The notes: generated by a model from the sequence alone, not told the origin. A DNA stretch of 64,000 bases from Lusitaniella coriacea LEGE 07157 (GCF_015207425.1 NZ_JADEWZ010000025.1:1-64000); one strand, 5' to 3'. Numbered from the stretch's first letter, positions 27,897 to 38,182 are shown. Made by a program: numbers and translations.

Positions 27897-30011
27897 TTAG
27901 AACCAATCATCATCCTCCTCGTCCCAATCATTTTGGTAACCGCCGCGATCTGGGGGACGGCGATCGGAATATCCACCGCGATCTGGGGGACGGCGATCGC
28001 GATATCCGCCGCGATCTGGGGGACGACGATCGGAATATCCACCGCGATCCGAACGATCCCAATCGGAGTATCCCCGATTGTAGGGATCGTCATAGGGATC
28101 GGGATCGTAGCCATAGGGAGAATTGCGATTGCCTCGTTCGTTATCTCCGGTTAAGGTGCGGCGAATCGAATCGATGATTCCCTCATCCTCATCGCCGTAC
28201 TGCGCTCTGACTTCTTGATTCAACTGATAGAGCGCATCTTGCAAGTCTGCTTGAGAACGATCGATTCCTCCTTCGTCATTGCGTTTGAGGTATTCTCGCA
28301 AGTCCGCGATCGCGCTTTCAATTTGACGGCGATAGTAACTGGCAAACTGACCGCCAAAATCCAAACTCACTTCTCGCAATCGTCGCTGAGATTGGTCGAT
28401 CAAAGCTTGCGCGCGATCGCGTTTTTCCACTTTCTCCCGCCGTTCGCGATCCACTTGAGCGAATTCTTCCGCCTCGCGAATCATGCGATTCACCTCTCCC
28501 TCGCTGAGGGTAGACGCACCTTGAATCACAATACTCTGCTCCCGTCCGGTGGTGCGATCCATCGCCGTCACTTGCAGAATCCCATTGGCATCGATATCAA
28601 AAGCTACTTGCACTTGAGGAATGCCGCGCGGCGCGGGGGGAATTCCCGTCAGTTTAAATCGTCCCAGGGATTTATTATCCTTTGACATTTCCCGTTCTCC
28701 TTGAAGAACGTGAATTTCCACCAGGGTTTGATTATTTTCCCCCGTAGAGAAGATATCGGAACGGCGCACGGGAATTGTCGTGTTGCGGGGAATGAGTTTT
28801 TTCATCACGCCGCTAACGGTTTCGAGTCCCAAGGACAGGGGGGTAACATCCAACAACAGGATGTCTGTTGTCCCTCCCGCCAGGATATCTCCTTGAATCG
28901 CCGCACCCACTGCAACCACTTCATCGGGATTGACATTTTGATTCGGTTCGCGATCGATAAAGCTGCGCACCAATCCTTGCACCAATGGGATGCGCGTCGA
29001 ACCGCCCACCAGCACCACTTCATCCACCTGAACGGGACTAATCCCCGCATCCTTCAGCGCTCGTTGTAGGGGACGACGCAAGCGACTCACCAAATCGCCG
29101 CACAAATTTTCAAATTCCAATCGCGTCAACCGCGTTTCAATGTGTTTTGGCCCATCATCTGTCGCGGTAATAAAGGGCAAATTGATCTCGGTGACGCTCA
29201 CCCCAGAAAGTTCGATTTTCGCCTTCTCTGCCGCTTCCATCAAGCGTTGCAATGCTTGACGATCGCGCCGCAAATCCACCCCTTCCGTTTCTAAAAACTT
29301 CTCCGCCAACCAATCCACAATTCGCTTATCAAAATCATTCCCCCCCAATTGGGTATCGCCACTGGTTGACAGAACTTCAAATACGCCGTCCCCAATATCC
29401 AGCAGCGAGACATCAAAGGTTCCACCGCCCAAATCAAAGACCAAAATCGTTTGAGTTTGCTGGCGATCTAAACCATAAGCCAGCGCTGCTGCTGTTGGTT
29501 CATTAATAATCCGCAGCACGTCCAACCCGGCAATTTGTCCGGCATCGCGAGTTGCCTGTCGTTGGGAATCGTTAAAATATGCCGGAACCGTTACCACAAT
29601 TTCCCTAATGGGTTCGCCCAAATAGCGTTCTGCTTCCTCGGTTAACTTGCGCAGAATCATCGCAGAGACTTCCTCTGGGGCAAACTCTTTGCGCAAGCGG
29701 GGACAGCGAATTTTTACATTACCTTGCTCATCGCGGCGAATGGTGTAGGGAACGCGCTTAGATTCTGGCGTGAGTTCCCCATACTTGCGTCCCATAAAAC
29801 GTTTAATGCCGTAAAACGTGTTTTGGGGGTTGAGAACTGCTTGTCGTCGTGCCATTTGTCCAACGACTAACTCTCCGTCCTTATTAATGCCAACCACAGA
29901 AGGTGTGGTACGCATTCCTTCGGCATTGGCAATTACGATGGGTTTACTTCCTTCCATCACTGCCACAACTGAGTTGGTTGTTCCTAAGTCGATGCCGACT
30001 ACTCTACCCAT
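27897..30011 (-). CDS. dnaK3: Hsp70 chaperone DnaK with acidic repetitive tail (DnaK3 type)
   Basis: ATP-driven folding chaperone. The N-terminal ATPase opens with [17 protein letters not shown] and has [16 protein letters not shown] and the linker region [14 protein letters not shown]. The substrate domain covers about 390-540, with a helical lid to about 620. The last about 65 residues depart from normal DnaK: a DP/DY-rich stretch, then three near-perfect copies of a [10 protein letters not shown] unit and an EEDDDWF end. Cyanobacterial DnaK3, reported to be thylakoid-associated and paired with a downstream dnaJ, has such an extended tail, which is why I use that symbol. The repeats are also visible in the DNA (about 27945-28060). 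Length 704 residues. Confidence 0.93.
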   Translation of the reverse strand: MGRVVGIDLGTTNSVVAVMEGSKPIVIANAEGMRTTPSVVGINKDGELVVGQMARRQAVLNPQNTFYGIKRFMGRKYGELTPESKRVPYTIRRDEQGNVKIRCPRLRKEFAPEEVSAMILRKLTEEAERYLGEPIREIVVTVPAYFNDSQRQATRDAGQIAGLDVLRIINEPTAAALAYGLDRQQTQTILVFDLGGGTFDVSLLDIGDGVFEVLSTSGDTQLGGNDFDKRIVDWLAEKFLETEGVDLRRDRQALQRLMEAAEKAKIELSGVSVTEINLPFITATDDGPKHIETRLTRLEFENLCGDLVSRLRRPLQRALKDAGISPVQVDEVVLVGGSTRIPLVQGLVRSFIDREPNQNVNPDEVVAVGAAIQGDILAGGTTDILLLDVTPLSLGLETVSGVMKKLIPRNTTIPVRRSDIFSTGENNQTLVEIHVLQGEREMSKDNKSLGRFKLTGIPPAPRGIPQVQVAFDIDANGILQVTAMDRTTGREQSIVIQGASTLSEGEVNRMIREAEEFAQVDRERREKVEKRDRAQALIDQSQRRLREVSLDFGGQFASYYRRQIESAIADLREYLKRNDEGGIDRSQADLQDALYQLNQEVRAQYGDEDEGIIDSIRRTLTGDNERGNRNSPYGYDPDPYDDPYNRGYSDWDRSDRGGYSDRRPPDRGGYRDRRPPDRGGYSDRRPPDRGGYQNDWDEEDDDWF

Positions 30012-30612
30012 GCGCGATCTGTTCTCCTGTCAAACGTTCCTCGTGAGTTAGGCTTTGTGGTTTCTTGTACAAATATTAAGAGATCGTTTCCATTTTAGCT
30101 CGACACAGGAGTTTTACCTTAAGCCATCAGGTGTCAGCAAAAAATTGGCGATTTCTAGCTTGTCGCTTTCCCTAGCGCTATATAGCCGTCAGTCGTCAGC
30201 TTTCGTTCTTTTATTGGGTTTCGCTGACGCTCAACGCAACCTACTGGTCTGTTAAGGAAAAAATGACGGGTTGTCGTTGAGCGCTAACAGTCATCCTTTA
30301 ACCTTTACCCCTATCTTGCCAAGCGTTCCCAAGGCGAGCGCCCGGTATAAACATCTGGGGAAACCCCAGATGACACGGACTTGGAAACCTCGCCGAGTTC
30401 TCGGCGCTTTACCCGTCAATTGAAAATTGACAAACTACTCTGAAGGGGCGACAAGAGGGTTGAAAGCCTTACAGGAAAAATTGCGGATGACTCCTAAGAA
30501 GCACAATTTTTCGCCTAGGGCTAGGCAGGTTTAAACAGCCGTATGTTGTTGAAAATGGCTAAAAAATTGAGAAAACCTGTCCCTACTATTGATGACTGAT
30601 AACTGCAATAGC
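30012..30612. repeat. 600-bp intergenic stretch with two repeat elements
   Basis: No gene is supported here. 30211-30245 carries a TTGGGTTTCGCTGACGCTCA element ending CGCAACCTAC that recurs inverted at 36166-36200. 30315-30418 carries a hairpin element whose core is CATCTGGGG-AAA-CCCCAGATG (30352-30372) preceded by GTATAAA and followed by GACACGGACTTGG. It is related to the two hairpins at 47280-47357. The ends CTTGCCAAGCGTTCCCAAG and CTCGGCGCT match, in reverse complement, the borders of the 47243-47386 copy. Confidence 0.7.
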
Positions 30613-32904
30613 CTATTGCATTGCGGGGGGCTTCTTCGTCTTATCCACCTTCAAAATCAACACTCCCAATGGCGGTAAACACAAATCCAGAGAATGGGGT
30701 TGATTGTGGAACGACCATTCTTCCGTCCACTTTCCGCCCAAATTGCCCATATTACTACCCCCGTACTGTCGTCCATCGCTGTTAAAGATTTCCGTATAGA
30801 AACCCGCTTCGGGAACGCCAATTCGGTAGTGACTGTGGGGTTGAGGTGTAAAGTTGCAAACCGTAATGACAAACTCGTCGCTGTTCTTGTCGCGGCGAAT
30901 GAAAGAAACGACGCTATGGCGGTTGTCGCTGCAATCAACCCACTCAAACCCATGTTCCTCAAAATCCGCCGTGTAGAGTGCCGGTTCGCGCTTATAAAGG
31001 GCGTTAAGATCGGCAAAAAATTGGCTCAACTTCTGATGGGGTTCGTATTGCAATAAATGCCATTCCAAATCTGCCCAAACATTCCACTCGCCCCACTGTC
31101 CGAATTCCATGCTCATAAATAAGGTCTTCTTGCCGGGATGGGCAAACATATAAGCAAACAAACAGCGAACGTTGGCAAACTTTTGCCACTCGTCCCCCGG
31201 CATTTTGCCAATCATGGCACTCTTACCGTGAACCACTTCGTCGTGGGACAGCGCTAACATATAGTTCTCGCTGTGGTTATACCACATACTAAAGGTGATA
31301 TTGTTTTGGTGAAATTGGCGGAACCAGGGATCCATGCTGAAGTAGTCCAGCATATCGTGCATCCAGCCCATATTCCATTTGAGATTGAAGCCCAATCCCC
31401 CCACGTAGGTGGGCCAAGATACCATCGGCCAAGAGGTTGATTCTTCGGCAATGGAGAGGAGTCCGGGGAAGTAGCTGAAGGCAACGGAGTTGACCTGACG
31501 CAGAAAATCTGCCGCTTCTAAGTTTTCTCGTCCGCCGTACTGGTTGGTGACCCATTCGCCCGGTTCGCGGCAATAATCAAGGTAGAGCATTGATGCCACT
31601 GCATCGACGCGAATGCCATCAATGTGGTATTTATCAAACCAAAAGAGGGCGTTGGCAACCAGGAAGTTGCGAACTTCGTTGCGGGAATAGTTGAAAACGA
31701 GGGTTCCCCATCCTTTGTGTTCGCCCCTGCGAGGATCGCCGTGTTCGTAAAGATGCGTTCCATCAAAGAAGGCTAAACCGTGTCCGTCTTTGGGGAAGTG
31801 ACCGGGAACCCAGTCTACAATGACTCCAATGTCATTTTCGTGGCATTGGTCAACGAAGTACATGAAGTCTTCTGGGGTTCCAAAGCGGGAGGTGGGGGCG
31901 TAATACCCGGTGACTTGATATCCCCAGGAACCGTCAAAGGGGTGTTCTGCAATGGGTAGGAGTTCGATGTGGGTGAAGCCGAGTTTTTTGACGTAGGGAA
32001 TGAGTTTGTCTGCGAGTTCGGTGTAGGTTAGAAATCGCGCACCGGGCTTTAGATCGGCAACGGAAACGGGCGATAGGGTTGCGTTACTCGCCGATTTGAG
32101 GGGTTCTTCCCAAGCGGCGTGCAACCAAGACCCTAAATGCACTTCGTAGACGGAGACGGGTTTGGCAAGGGGGTCTGTGTTCCGGCGTTTTTCCATCCAG
32201 TCGCGATCGCGCCAAGTATAGTTGTTGAGATCGGCGACAATTGAAGCGGTTTTAGGTCGCACTTCTTGGTGGAATCCGTAGGGATCGGATTTTTCGTAGA
32301 TGTGACCTTCCCAATTCTTAATTTCGTATTTGTAGGAATCGCCAACGCTAACGCCAGGGACGAAGAGTTCCCAGGTTCCGTTGCCTTTTTTCCGCATTTG
32401 GTGCTGTCTGCCGTCCCATTGGTTGAAGTCCCCAAGAATTGAGACGTTGCGAGCATTGGGGGCCCAAACAGCAAAGCATACACCTTTTACGCCTTCAATT
32501 TCTGCGAGGTGCGCGCCGAGTTTTTCGTAGATGCGGTGGTGATTGCCTTCAGCAAAGAGGTGGAGATCGAAGTCAGTGAGTTGGGGGGAACGGAAGGCGT
32601 AAGGGTCGTAGAGCGTGCGCTCTTTGTCGTTTTCTTTTGCTTTGAGTTGATAGTTGGCAAGCTGCTGCGTTTCAATATGGCATTCAAAGAAGTTGGGGTG
32701 ATGCACCGATTCCATTGAATATTCTTTGCGTTCGTCGGGGCAAATCACCCAAGCCGCTTGCGCTTTGGGCAAGTAAGCGCGAACAACCCAACTTGTAATG
32801 GTTCCGTTTTGTTCGATGGGATGAGGACCCAAGACTTCAAAGGGATCGTGGTGTTGATTTGAGATAATCAGATTAACTTGTTCGGGCGCGATTACTGCGG
32901 ACAT
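30613..32904 (-). CDS. glgB: 1,4-alpha-glucan branching enzyme
   Basis: Makes alpha-1,6 branches in glycogen. The 763 residues follow the long bacterial GlgB plan: an extra N-terminal domain (from residue 14, [16 protein letters not shown]), a CBM48 module ([20 protein letters not shown]), the GH13 barrel, and a C-terminal beta domain. Catalytic features: [17 protein letters not shown], the nucleophile Asp in [18 protein letters not shown], the acid Glu in [12 protein letters not shown], and the transition-state Asp in [11 protein letters not shown]. Complete and of standard length. A single gene: upstream is a 236-nt AT-rich gap with no feature I can name; no glgA or glgC is near. Confidence 0.98.
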   Translation of the reverse strand: MSAVIAPEQVNLIISNQHHDPFEVLGPHPIEQNGTITSWVVRAYLPKAQAAWVICPDERKEYSMESVHHPNFFECHIETQQLANYQLKAKENDKERTLYDPYAFRSPQLTDFDLHLFAEGNHHRIYEKLGAHLAEIEGVKGVCFAVWAPNARNVSILGDFNQWDGRQHQMRKKGNGTWELFVPGVSVGDSYKYEIKNWEGHIYEKSDPYGFHQEVRPKTASIVADLNNYTWRDRDWMEKRRNTDPLAKPVSVYEVHLGSWLHAAWEEPLKSASNATLSPVSVADLKPGARFLTYTELADKLIPYVKKLGFTHIELLPIAEHPFDGSWGYQVTGYYAPTSRFGTPEDFMYFVDQCHENDIGVIVDWVPGHFPKDGHGLAFFDGTHLYEHGDPRRGEHKGWGTLVFNYSRNEVRNFLVANALFWFDKYHIDGIRVDAVASMLYLDYCREPGEWVTNQYGGRENLEAADFLRQVNSVAFSYFPGLLSIAEESTSWPMVSWPTYVGGLGFNLKWNMGWMHDMLDYFSMDPWFRQFHQNNITFSMWYNHSENYMLALSHDEVVHGKSAMIGKMPGDEWQKFANVRCLFAYMFAHPGKKTLFMSMEFGQWGEWNVWADLEWHLLQYEPHQKLSQFFADLNALYKREPALYTADFEEHGFEWVDCSDNRHSVVSFIRRDKNSDEFVITVCNFTPQPHSHYRIGVPEAGFYTEIFNSDGRQYGGSNMGNLGGKWTEEWSFHNQPHSLDLCLPPLGVLILKVDKTKKPPAMQ

Positions 32905-33140
32905 TTATATTATTTAAGATTTTTGAGCAACGACGTGGGTCGGATTGGATTGCCATTAGTTTAATATATTTTAATAATTAGTCGGATTTTTCAGAATTTT
33001 ATTTGATTTCGATCGCGGAAGTATTGCTCGAATTTCCTTAGTATCGCTATTGACCCTCAGATATCAGCGATCGGTCAAAACCTTACTATTTCTAGCGTTG
33101 TGCTTTTTGTCCTAACCGATGTGCATACTGCTATCCCTCA

Positions 33141-33449
33141 CTAAAACAAGGGAACCGGACTCACCGAGTTGATTAACTGGCGAATTTGCAGCATAAAGAT
33201 GAGGTGACGGAGGGTAGGAGAGAGTTCCGGGGGAAATGCCCCTTCTTCGAGTTTTGCTCGCAATTCGGCGTATTCTTCTGCTGTCAAGGGTTGACCGTTT
33301 AAGGGCGATCGCGCGTCGGTGATAATTTCGTTACGTAAGATTTCTTCGGGAATGTCTTCTGGGGGGGGAAGCGCGATCGCGGGTTGCATTCCCACACTCA
33401 GCGCACTCAGGCAAAGACCAATGCCACAGACTAAATATTTCTCGTTCAT
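33141..33449 (-). CDS. small secreted hypothetical protein
   Basis: A 102-residue protein with a signal peptide (MNEKYLVCGIGLCLSALSVG, cleavage after about AIA at 26). The mature part, LPPPEDIPEEILRNEIITDA, then RSPLNGQPLTAEEYAELRAK and LEEGAFPPELSPTLRHLIFM, is well ordered, and the LTAEEYAELRAKLEE element is of a kind seen in small cyanobacterial exported proteins. No defined domain. A single gene convergent with none of its neighbours; function unknown. Confidence 0.75.
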   Translation of the reverse strand: MNEKYLVCGIGLCLSALSVGMQPAIALPPPEDIPEEILRNEIITDARSPLNGQPLTAEEYAELRAKLEEGAFPPELSPTLRHLIFMLQIRQLINSVSPVPLF

Positions 33450-33714
33450 GGGTGTAACGAATAGGCTTCTATGAATTTAAATTGTGACTGAGGCTGGCAG
33501 GGGGACGCGGTGACGGGGTGATGGATTGATGGCTTTGATACAGAGTGTCCTACTACCCAATCTTAGATATGTTTTAGCTTAAAGGGAGAATTAAGTCATT
33601 ATATTGAGCAAATTTCAAGCAACTTCTCAGGGAAAATTCATCTACCCTGGCTTTAATACTCTTGTAGGCTGAGAAATTTAGAACGGACTGAACCGATTTT
33701 ACTCTAGACTTGGC

Positions 33715-34968
33715 ATGGTACAACAACTATCGAGAAAAAAGGAAGAAATATCTGTGACCGAAACTTCCACAATTCAACAGCAAGGACAAACTGGATCTTC
33801 TACTACTATTTATAATCCTGAAGATGCCGTTTTAGAGCGCTATCAAGAAGGAGCGAGGCAGCATCAAGAGAGTTTATGTTGTCCGACGGAATATGAGGGG
33901 AACTACCTTGAAATATTGCCTCAAGAAATTATTGAAAAAGATTATGGTTGTGGCGATCCGACTCGCTATGTCAATGTAGGGGAAACCGTTGTCGATCTGG
34001 GTTCTGGAGCGGGCAAAAACTGTTACATTCTCGCGCAGAAAGTGGGTGTAAAAGGAAGAGTCATTGGTGTTGATTTTAATGATGAAATGCTAGCATTGGC
34101 ACGAAAGTATCGTTCGGAAATCGGAGCTAAAATCGGACACGAAAATGTTAGCTTTGTCAAGGGTAAAATTCAAGATTTAAAACTGGATCTCGATCGCGCG
34201 CAGGCTTGGTTGCAGGCTAATCCCGTTGATTCTATTGAAGCCTGGGGTGCTTTTGAAGTTGTACGCGATCGCTTGCGCCAAGAAGAACCTTTAATTACCG
34301 ATAATAGCGTCGATGTCGTTATTTCCAATTGCGTTCTCAACCTCGTGCGTCCCCAGGACAAAAAGCAATTATTTCAAGAACTTTACCGCGTTCTTAAGCG
34401 TGGCGGCAGAGTCGTTATTTCTGATATCGTTTGCGATGAAAATCCGACACCTGAAATGATTGCAGATCCCGAACTTTGGAGCGGTTGTCTTTCCGGGGCA
34501 TTTCGCGAAGATGCTTTTTTGAAAATGTTTGAAGAAGCCGGATTTCATGGAATTGAAATTCTCGTTCGACAAAGTGAACCGTGGCAAACAATTGATGGCA
34601 TTGAATTCCGTTCGATGACAGTTCGAGCCTATAAAGGGAAAGAAGGTGCTTGTTGGGAACGCAACCAAGCCGTTGTTTATAAAGGTCCTTGGCGGCAAGT
34701 TTGTGACGATGACGGTCATATTTTAAGGCGGGGCGATCGCGTGGCAGTTTGTGATAAGACATTTCAAATCATGACCAACCCCAATAGTCCCTATTCTAAG
34801 GATATTATTTCCATTTCTCCCTATGAAGAAATTGCTCTCGAACAAGCGAAAAAATTTGATTGTAATCGCTCCTCTCTTCGCAATCCCAGAGAGACGAAAG
34901 GATTAGATTATCGCGTAACAGAAACGGATGATTCTGAATCTGGTTGTAATACCGAAAGTTGTTGCTAA
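33715..34968 (+). CDS. arsM: ArsM-family arsenite S-adenosylmethionine methyltransferase (arsenosugar type)
   Basis: Methylates As(III) using SAM. The SAM-binding motif is VVDLGSGAGKNCYILAQK near residue 91. ArsM-type cysteines are visible in LCCPTEYEGNY (about 55), VVISNCVLNLVRP and LWSGCLSGAF. The last residues end in a CNTESCC cysteine cluster. At 417 residues it is longer than the simple ArsM, with an added C-terminal domain (from about 310) of the kind present in arsenosugar-pathway methyltransferases. The following arsS supports that reading; the same arsM-arsS-TVP38 order is known in Synechocystis (slr0303-slr0305, from memory). No arsR gene is nearby, so regulation is unclear. Confidence 0.88.
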   Translation: MVQQLSRKKEEISVTETSTIQQQGQTGSSTTIYNPEDAVLERYQEGARQHQESLCCPTEYEGNYLEILPQEIIEKDYGCGDPTRYVNVGETVVDLGSGAGKNCYILAQKVGVKGRVIGVDFNDEMLALARKYRSEIGAKIGHENVSFVKGKIQDLKLDLDRAQAWLQANPVDSIEAWGAFEVVRDRLRQEEPLITDNSVDVVISNCVLNLVRPQDKKQLFQELYRVLKRGGRVVISDIVCDENPTPEMIADPELWSGCLSGAFREDAFLKMFEEAGFHGIEILVRQSEPWQTIDGIEFRSMTVRAYKGKEGACWERNQAVVYKGPWRQVCDDDGHILRRGDRVAVCDKTFQIMTNPNSPYSKDIISISPYEEIALEQAKKFDCNRSSLRNPRETKGLDYRVTETDDSESGCNTESCC

Positions 34969-35006
34969 AAATAATTCAAGTATTCAGCTTTCAACTTTTT
35001 ACATAG

Positions 35007-35039
35007 TTGGATAAGGCGAGGTTTCCTCGCCATGTCCAA
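35007..35039. repeat. palindromic hairpin between arsM and arsS
   Basis: GGCGAGG-TTT-CCTCGCC (35015-35031) inside an outer TTGGA/TCCAA stem (35007-35011, 35035-35039). The same core, as AAGGTCTCCTCGCC, recurs in the hairpin at 61954-61992. It could act as an mRNA stem between the two genes, but the second copy points to a repeat family. Confidence 0.6.
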
Positions 35040-35098
35040 TCGATCTGTTATGAATTAGTAATGGTCGCACAGTCCCCTGTATTTATCAAAATTTATTC

Positions 35099-36097
35099 AT
35101 GGTTCAATCACTCAATACTGCTCAAATTACGCCTTTTCATCAAAAAGTTAAATCTCCTTTAACCAAACAGAAAATAACAGTCTTACAAATTAACCTAGGA
35201 AGACGTTGTAATCTGGCTTGCACGCACTGTCATGTTGAAGCAAGTCCCAAGCGAACAGAAGAATTATCGCCGGAGATTTGCGAGCAACTGATCGAGATTA
35301 TTAATCGTTTTGAGCAAATTGAAACCGTTGATTTAACAGGCGGCGCGCCAGAAATGAACTATGGTTTTCGACCTTTAGTAGAAGCAGCGAGAGAGAAAGG
35401 AAAAGAGGTTATCGTTCGCTCGAATTTAACAATCTTTTTTGAGCCAGGATTTGAAGATTTACCGGAATATTTTGCTCGCCATCAACTACGAGTTGTTGCT
35501 TCTTTGCCCTGCTATTTACAGGAAAATGTCGATAAACAACGGGGTGCAGGAGTTTATAACGAGTCTATTGAAGCGATCAAGAAATTGAATCAGTTAGGTT
35601 ACGGGAACGATCCCAATCTTATTCTTGACTTGGTTTATAATCCCGGTTTACCCGTTAGCAATAGTTTTTCCCTAACTCCAGACCAACAAAAGTTAGAACA
35701 GGATTACAAAGAGTACTTAAACGAGCGATTTGACCTCAAATTCAACAATCTCTTTACAATTACAAATCTTCCCATTGGTCGCACGAAACAATATTTACAG
35801 CGCCGAAATCTCGAAAAACCCTACCTACAGTTTCTTGAAGAGAATTATAATCCAGTGACTCTGCCTCAATTAATGTGTCGCAACGAACTCTCTATCGATT
35901 ACTTAGGCAATATTTATGATTGCGATTTTAATCAGATGGAAGGATTGCCTGCGAAGATGAAAAATGGGAAAAATCTAACAGTAGCTGAATTATTAAAAGC
36001 GGAAAGTTTGGATGTGATTGAAATGATTCAAACTGCCTCATACTGTTATGGCTGTACGGCGGGAAGCGGTTCGAGTTGTGGAGGATCTTTGATATAA
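35099..36097 (+). CDS. arsS: arsenosugar biosynthesis radical SAM protein ArsS
   Basis: Radical SAM enzyme thought to transfer the 5'-deoxyadenosyl group onto methylated arsenic on the way to arsenosugars. The cluster-binding CxxxCxxC is at C37-C41-C44 (LGRRCNLACTHCHVEASP), followed by a VDLTGGAPEMNYGF motif. The C-terminal part has the family-specific LPQLMCRNELSIDYLGNIYD and a terminal CYGCTAGSGSSCGGSLI, likely ligands for an auxiliary cluster. 332 residues, complete. It is 130 nt downstream of arsM on the same strand and ahead of two TVP38-type membrane proteins. Confidence 0.92.
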   Translation: MVQSLNTAQITPFHQKVKSPLTKQKITVLQINLGRRCNLACTHCHVEASPKRTEELSPEICEQLIEIINRFEQIETVDLTGGAPEMNYGFRPLVEAAREKGKEVIVRSNLTIFFEPGFEDLPEYFARHQLRVVASLPCYLQENVDKQRGAGVYNESIEAIKKLNQLGYGNDPNLILDLVYNPGLPVSNSFSLTPDQQKLEQDYKEYLNERFDLKFNNLFTITNLPIGRTKQYLQRRNLEKPYLQFLEENYNPVTLPQLMCRNELSIDYLGNIYDCDFNQMEGLPAKMKNGKNLTVAELLKAESLDVIEMIQTASYCYGCTAGSGSSCGGSLI

Positions 36098-36165
36098 GTT
36101 GCCCTTCTTTAGTACGGGACAAAAAATAGATTGGTGAAAAACAACGGTTCAACCTTGATATTTTC

Positions 36166-36200
36166 GTAGGTTGGTGTTGAGCAAGAGCGAAACCCAACAA
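36166..36200. repeat. intergenic repeat, inverted copy of 30211-30245
   Basis: GTAGGTTGGTGTTGAGCAAG followed by AGCGAAACCCAACAA. In reverse complement it matches TTGGGTTTCGCTGACGCTCA...CCTAC at 30211-30245. About 50 nt further on, GATGGACAATGCCCATCCTAC (36253-36273) is another short palindrome of the same general kind. Confidence 0.65.
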
Positions 36201-36299
36201 AAGAGTTGTAAGTCTTGCTGAAAGCGGATAGCTCAAGTATAAAATTTTAGTGATGGACAATGCCCATCCTACGGGACTACTCAATTGGAGACGAGCAAA

Positions 36300-37067
36300 A
36301 TGGCTAATGGGAAACGAGGGAAATTTATTAAGTTTGGAATTATTGCAGTGGTAGTAGCAGTGGTGGTTATTGCAGCAAAAATGTTTGGAGTTGTAGACCA
36401 AATCAATGCAACTTTGCGGAATATTTTACAGTGGATTGATAGTTTAGGAACCTGGGGGCCCGTTGCCTTTATTGCCATTTATATTCTTGCTGCTGTGTTT
36501 TTGATATCGGGAGCGGTTTTGACCCTCGGTGCAGGGGCATTATTTGGAGTCATTAAGGGTTCAATTTTAGTTTCGATTGCTTCCACATTAGGTGCAACTC
36601 TTGCCTTTATTATTGGACGCTATTTTGCGAGAGGTTGGGTTTCCAAACAGATTGAAAATCAACCTAAATTCAATGCCATTGATAAAGCAGTTGCTGGGGA
36701 AGGCTGGAAGATTGTGGGTTTAACGCGACTATCTCCTATTTTTCCCTTCGTTTTTCTCAACTATGCTTTTGGCGTAACAAAAGTCTCCTTAAAAGATTAC
36801 GCACTCGCTTCTTGGATTGGAATGATGCCGGGAACGGTTATGTATGTTTATATTGGCGCTTTGATTGGAGATATTGCAACGATTGGTGCGGGAGAACGCA
36901 CGAAAACGCCTTTGGAATGGGGTCTTTATATCGTTGGGTTAATTGCAACAGTTGTAGTCACCGTTTACGTCACAAAAATTGCCAAAAAAGCGTTGGATAA
37001 TCAGCTTAAAGATGAAGCAGAAAGTAACCCCAATTTTTCCGGTGAAGATGAGGTCGCGTCGTTGTAA
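36300..37067 (+). CDS. TVP38/TMEM64 family (DedA-like) membrane protein, first copy
   Basis: The start at 36300 has a GGAG 9 nt upstream; a TTG at 36285 is less likely. 255 residues with an N-terminal helix (about 12-33), the family core FLISGAVLTLGAGALFGVIK with GSILVSIASTLGATLAFIIG and RYFAR, the re-entrant LSPIFPFVFLNYAFGVTKVS and two C-terminal helices. DedA/TVP38 proteins are thought to move lipids or act as proton-coupled membrane transporters. Genes of this family often follow arsM-arsS in cyanobacteria, suggesting export or membrane handling of arsenic products, but this is inferred from position only. Confidence 0.9.
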   Translation: MANGKRGKFIKFGIIAVVVAVVVIAAKMFGVVDQINATLRNILQWIDSLGTWGPVAFIAIYILAAVFLISGAVLTLGAGALFGVIKGSILVSIASTLGATLAFIIGRYFARGWVSKQIENQPKFNAIDKAVAGEGWKIVGLTRLSPIFPFVFLNYAFGVTKVSLKDYALASWIGMMPGTVMYVYIGALIGDIATIGAGERTKTPLEWGLYIVGLIATVVVTVYVTKIAKKALDNQLKDEAESNPNFSGEDEVASL

Positions 37068-37077
37068 GCAAGGCGCT

Positions 37078-37791
37078 ATGAGACAATGGTTTGAAAAGCT
37101 GGTTAAAAGTCCGCGTGGCTGGTTCGCGATCGCGCTCTTGAGTTGCATCCTCCACTGCTTTTTAGTGGGTCCTTGTCCCATCTTCCTCAATCAAGACGCG
37201 ATTGTTGCATACCTGCATCAACTCGGTTCCTGGTCGATTTTCGCCTTTATTATTGCCTATATTGTCCTTACACTAATCGGCATTCCCGGAACGATTCTTA
37301 CGATTGCAGGCGGCGTGGTTTTTGGTTTGGTTTGGGGAACGGTTTGGTCGGTCATTGGCGCGACATTAGGCGCAATTGGAGCCTTTTTGCTGGCGCGTTA
37401 CTTCCTCCACGATTGGGTACAACGGCAATTTCGCCACCACCAAATGTTAGAACGCTTCGAGCAGGCGGTAACAAAAATGCCTTTACAATTCGTTCTAGCG
37501 ATTCGTTTTGCACCCATTTCTCCCTTCAATGTGGTGAACTTCCTTTTTGGACTCACGCCAATTCAACTCAAACCCTACGCCATTGGAACGCTGCTGGGGA
37601 TTATTCCGGGAACTTTAGCTTATACGTGGTTAGGAGTTGCCGGGAGAGAGGCATTGTCGGGAGGAAATAGTACGCCGTTATTTCTTGCTTTGGGTTTTTT
37701 GGCGCTGTTATCTCTGTTGCCTTTTTTTGCCAAAGGAAAAGATGCACGATTCCAAAGGGGTCTGTCGAAGGACAGCACTCGTGTAGGCTGA
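37078..37791 (+). CDS. TVP38/TMEM64 family (DedA-like) membrane protein, second copy
   Basis: The start at 37078 (MRQWFEKLVKSPRGWFAIAL) is 10 nt after the preceding stop. Upstream in-frame codons overlap the first copy and are discarded. 237 residues share the same plan as the first copy: GIPGTILTIAGGVVFGLVWG, TVWSVIGATLGAIGAFLLAR, RFAPISPFNVVNFLFGL and the terminal helices. The two are diverged (about the usual paralog distance), so this is an old tandem duplication rather than a recent one. Probably co-transcribed with the first copy. Confidence 0.9.
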   Translation: MRQWFEKLVKSPRGWFAIALLSCILHCFLVGPCPIFLNQDAIVAYLHQLGSWSIFAFIIAYIVLTLIGIPGTILTIAGGVVFGLVWGTVWSVIGATLGAIGAFLLARYFLHDWVQRQFRHHQMLERFEQAVTKMPLQFVLAIRFAPISPFNVVNFLFGLTPIQLKPYAIGTLLGIIPGTLAYTWLGVAGREALSGGNSTPLFLALGFLALLSLLPFFAKGKDARFQRGLSKDSTRVG

Positions 37792-37874
37792 TAGATGCTC
37801 TTTGTTTGCGCGCGTTCTTATTTCGCCCAAAATTGGCTAGCATTAAGAGTCAAGTTCCTCATTAATTCTGCGTA

Positions 37875-38117
37875 ATGTCGGATTTATCAGTTAATGATGC
37901 TCAAATACAGTTAAAGCAGTTAATTGAGAAGGTCACAAAATCCCATAAACCTGTCCTGATTACGGGAGAACAAGGAAATGCAGTGCTTCTGTTGGAACAG
38001 GATTGGTCGGCGATTCAAGAAACCTTATATTTACTTTCTATTCCGGGAATGCGGGAGTCTATTCGGGAGGGTCTATTAACTCCTGTAGAAGAATGTGATG
38101 AGGCATTAAACTGGTGA
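37875..38117 (+). CDS. Phd/YefM-type antitoxin
   Basis: An 80-residue protein with the YefM/Phd fold: an N-terminal DNA-binding part (SDLSVNDAQIQLKQLIEKVT, HKPVLITGEQGNAVLLLEQD) and a flexible C-terminus (SIREGLLTPVEECDEALNW) that normally wraps the toxin. The last codons overlap the GTG of a Txe/YoeB reading frame by 4 nt (GTGA). That toxin frame is deleted internally (see 38114-38182), so this antitoxin appears orphaned. Confidence 0.88.
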   Translation: MSDLSVNDAQIQLKQLIEKVTKSHKPVLITGEQGNAVLLLEQDWSAIQETLYLLSIPGMRESIREGLLTPVEECDEALNW

Positions 38118-38182
38118 GTTGGAAGCTGGTTTATACAGAGCAGACAATTAAAATTCTCCGAATGTGGACTCATTACGAATAA
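38114..38182 (+). pseudogene. Txe/YoeB toxin remnant with internal deletion
   Basis: Twenty-two codons read (GTG start) VSWKLVYTEQ then TIKILRMWTHYE and a TAA. The first ten match the start of Txe/YoeB toxins (MSWKLVYTKQ...) and the last twelve match their exact end (...KVIRMWTHYE). The roughly 60 residues between, with the RNase core, are gone and the junction is in frame. It overlaps the antitoxin stop by 4 nt in the normal way, so the operon layout survives although the toxin cannot be active. Confidence 0.8.

Noticed and set aside
30055-30255. 66-codon plus-strand frame downstream of the dnaK start
   Set aside because: Covers the dispersed GGGTTTCGC repeat and has no coding signature.
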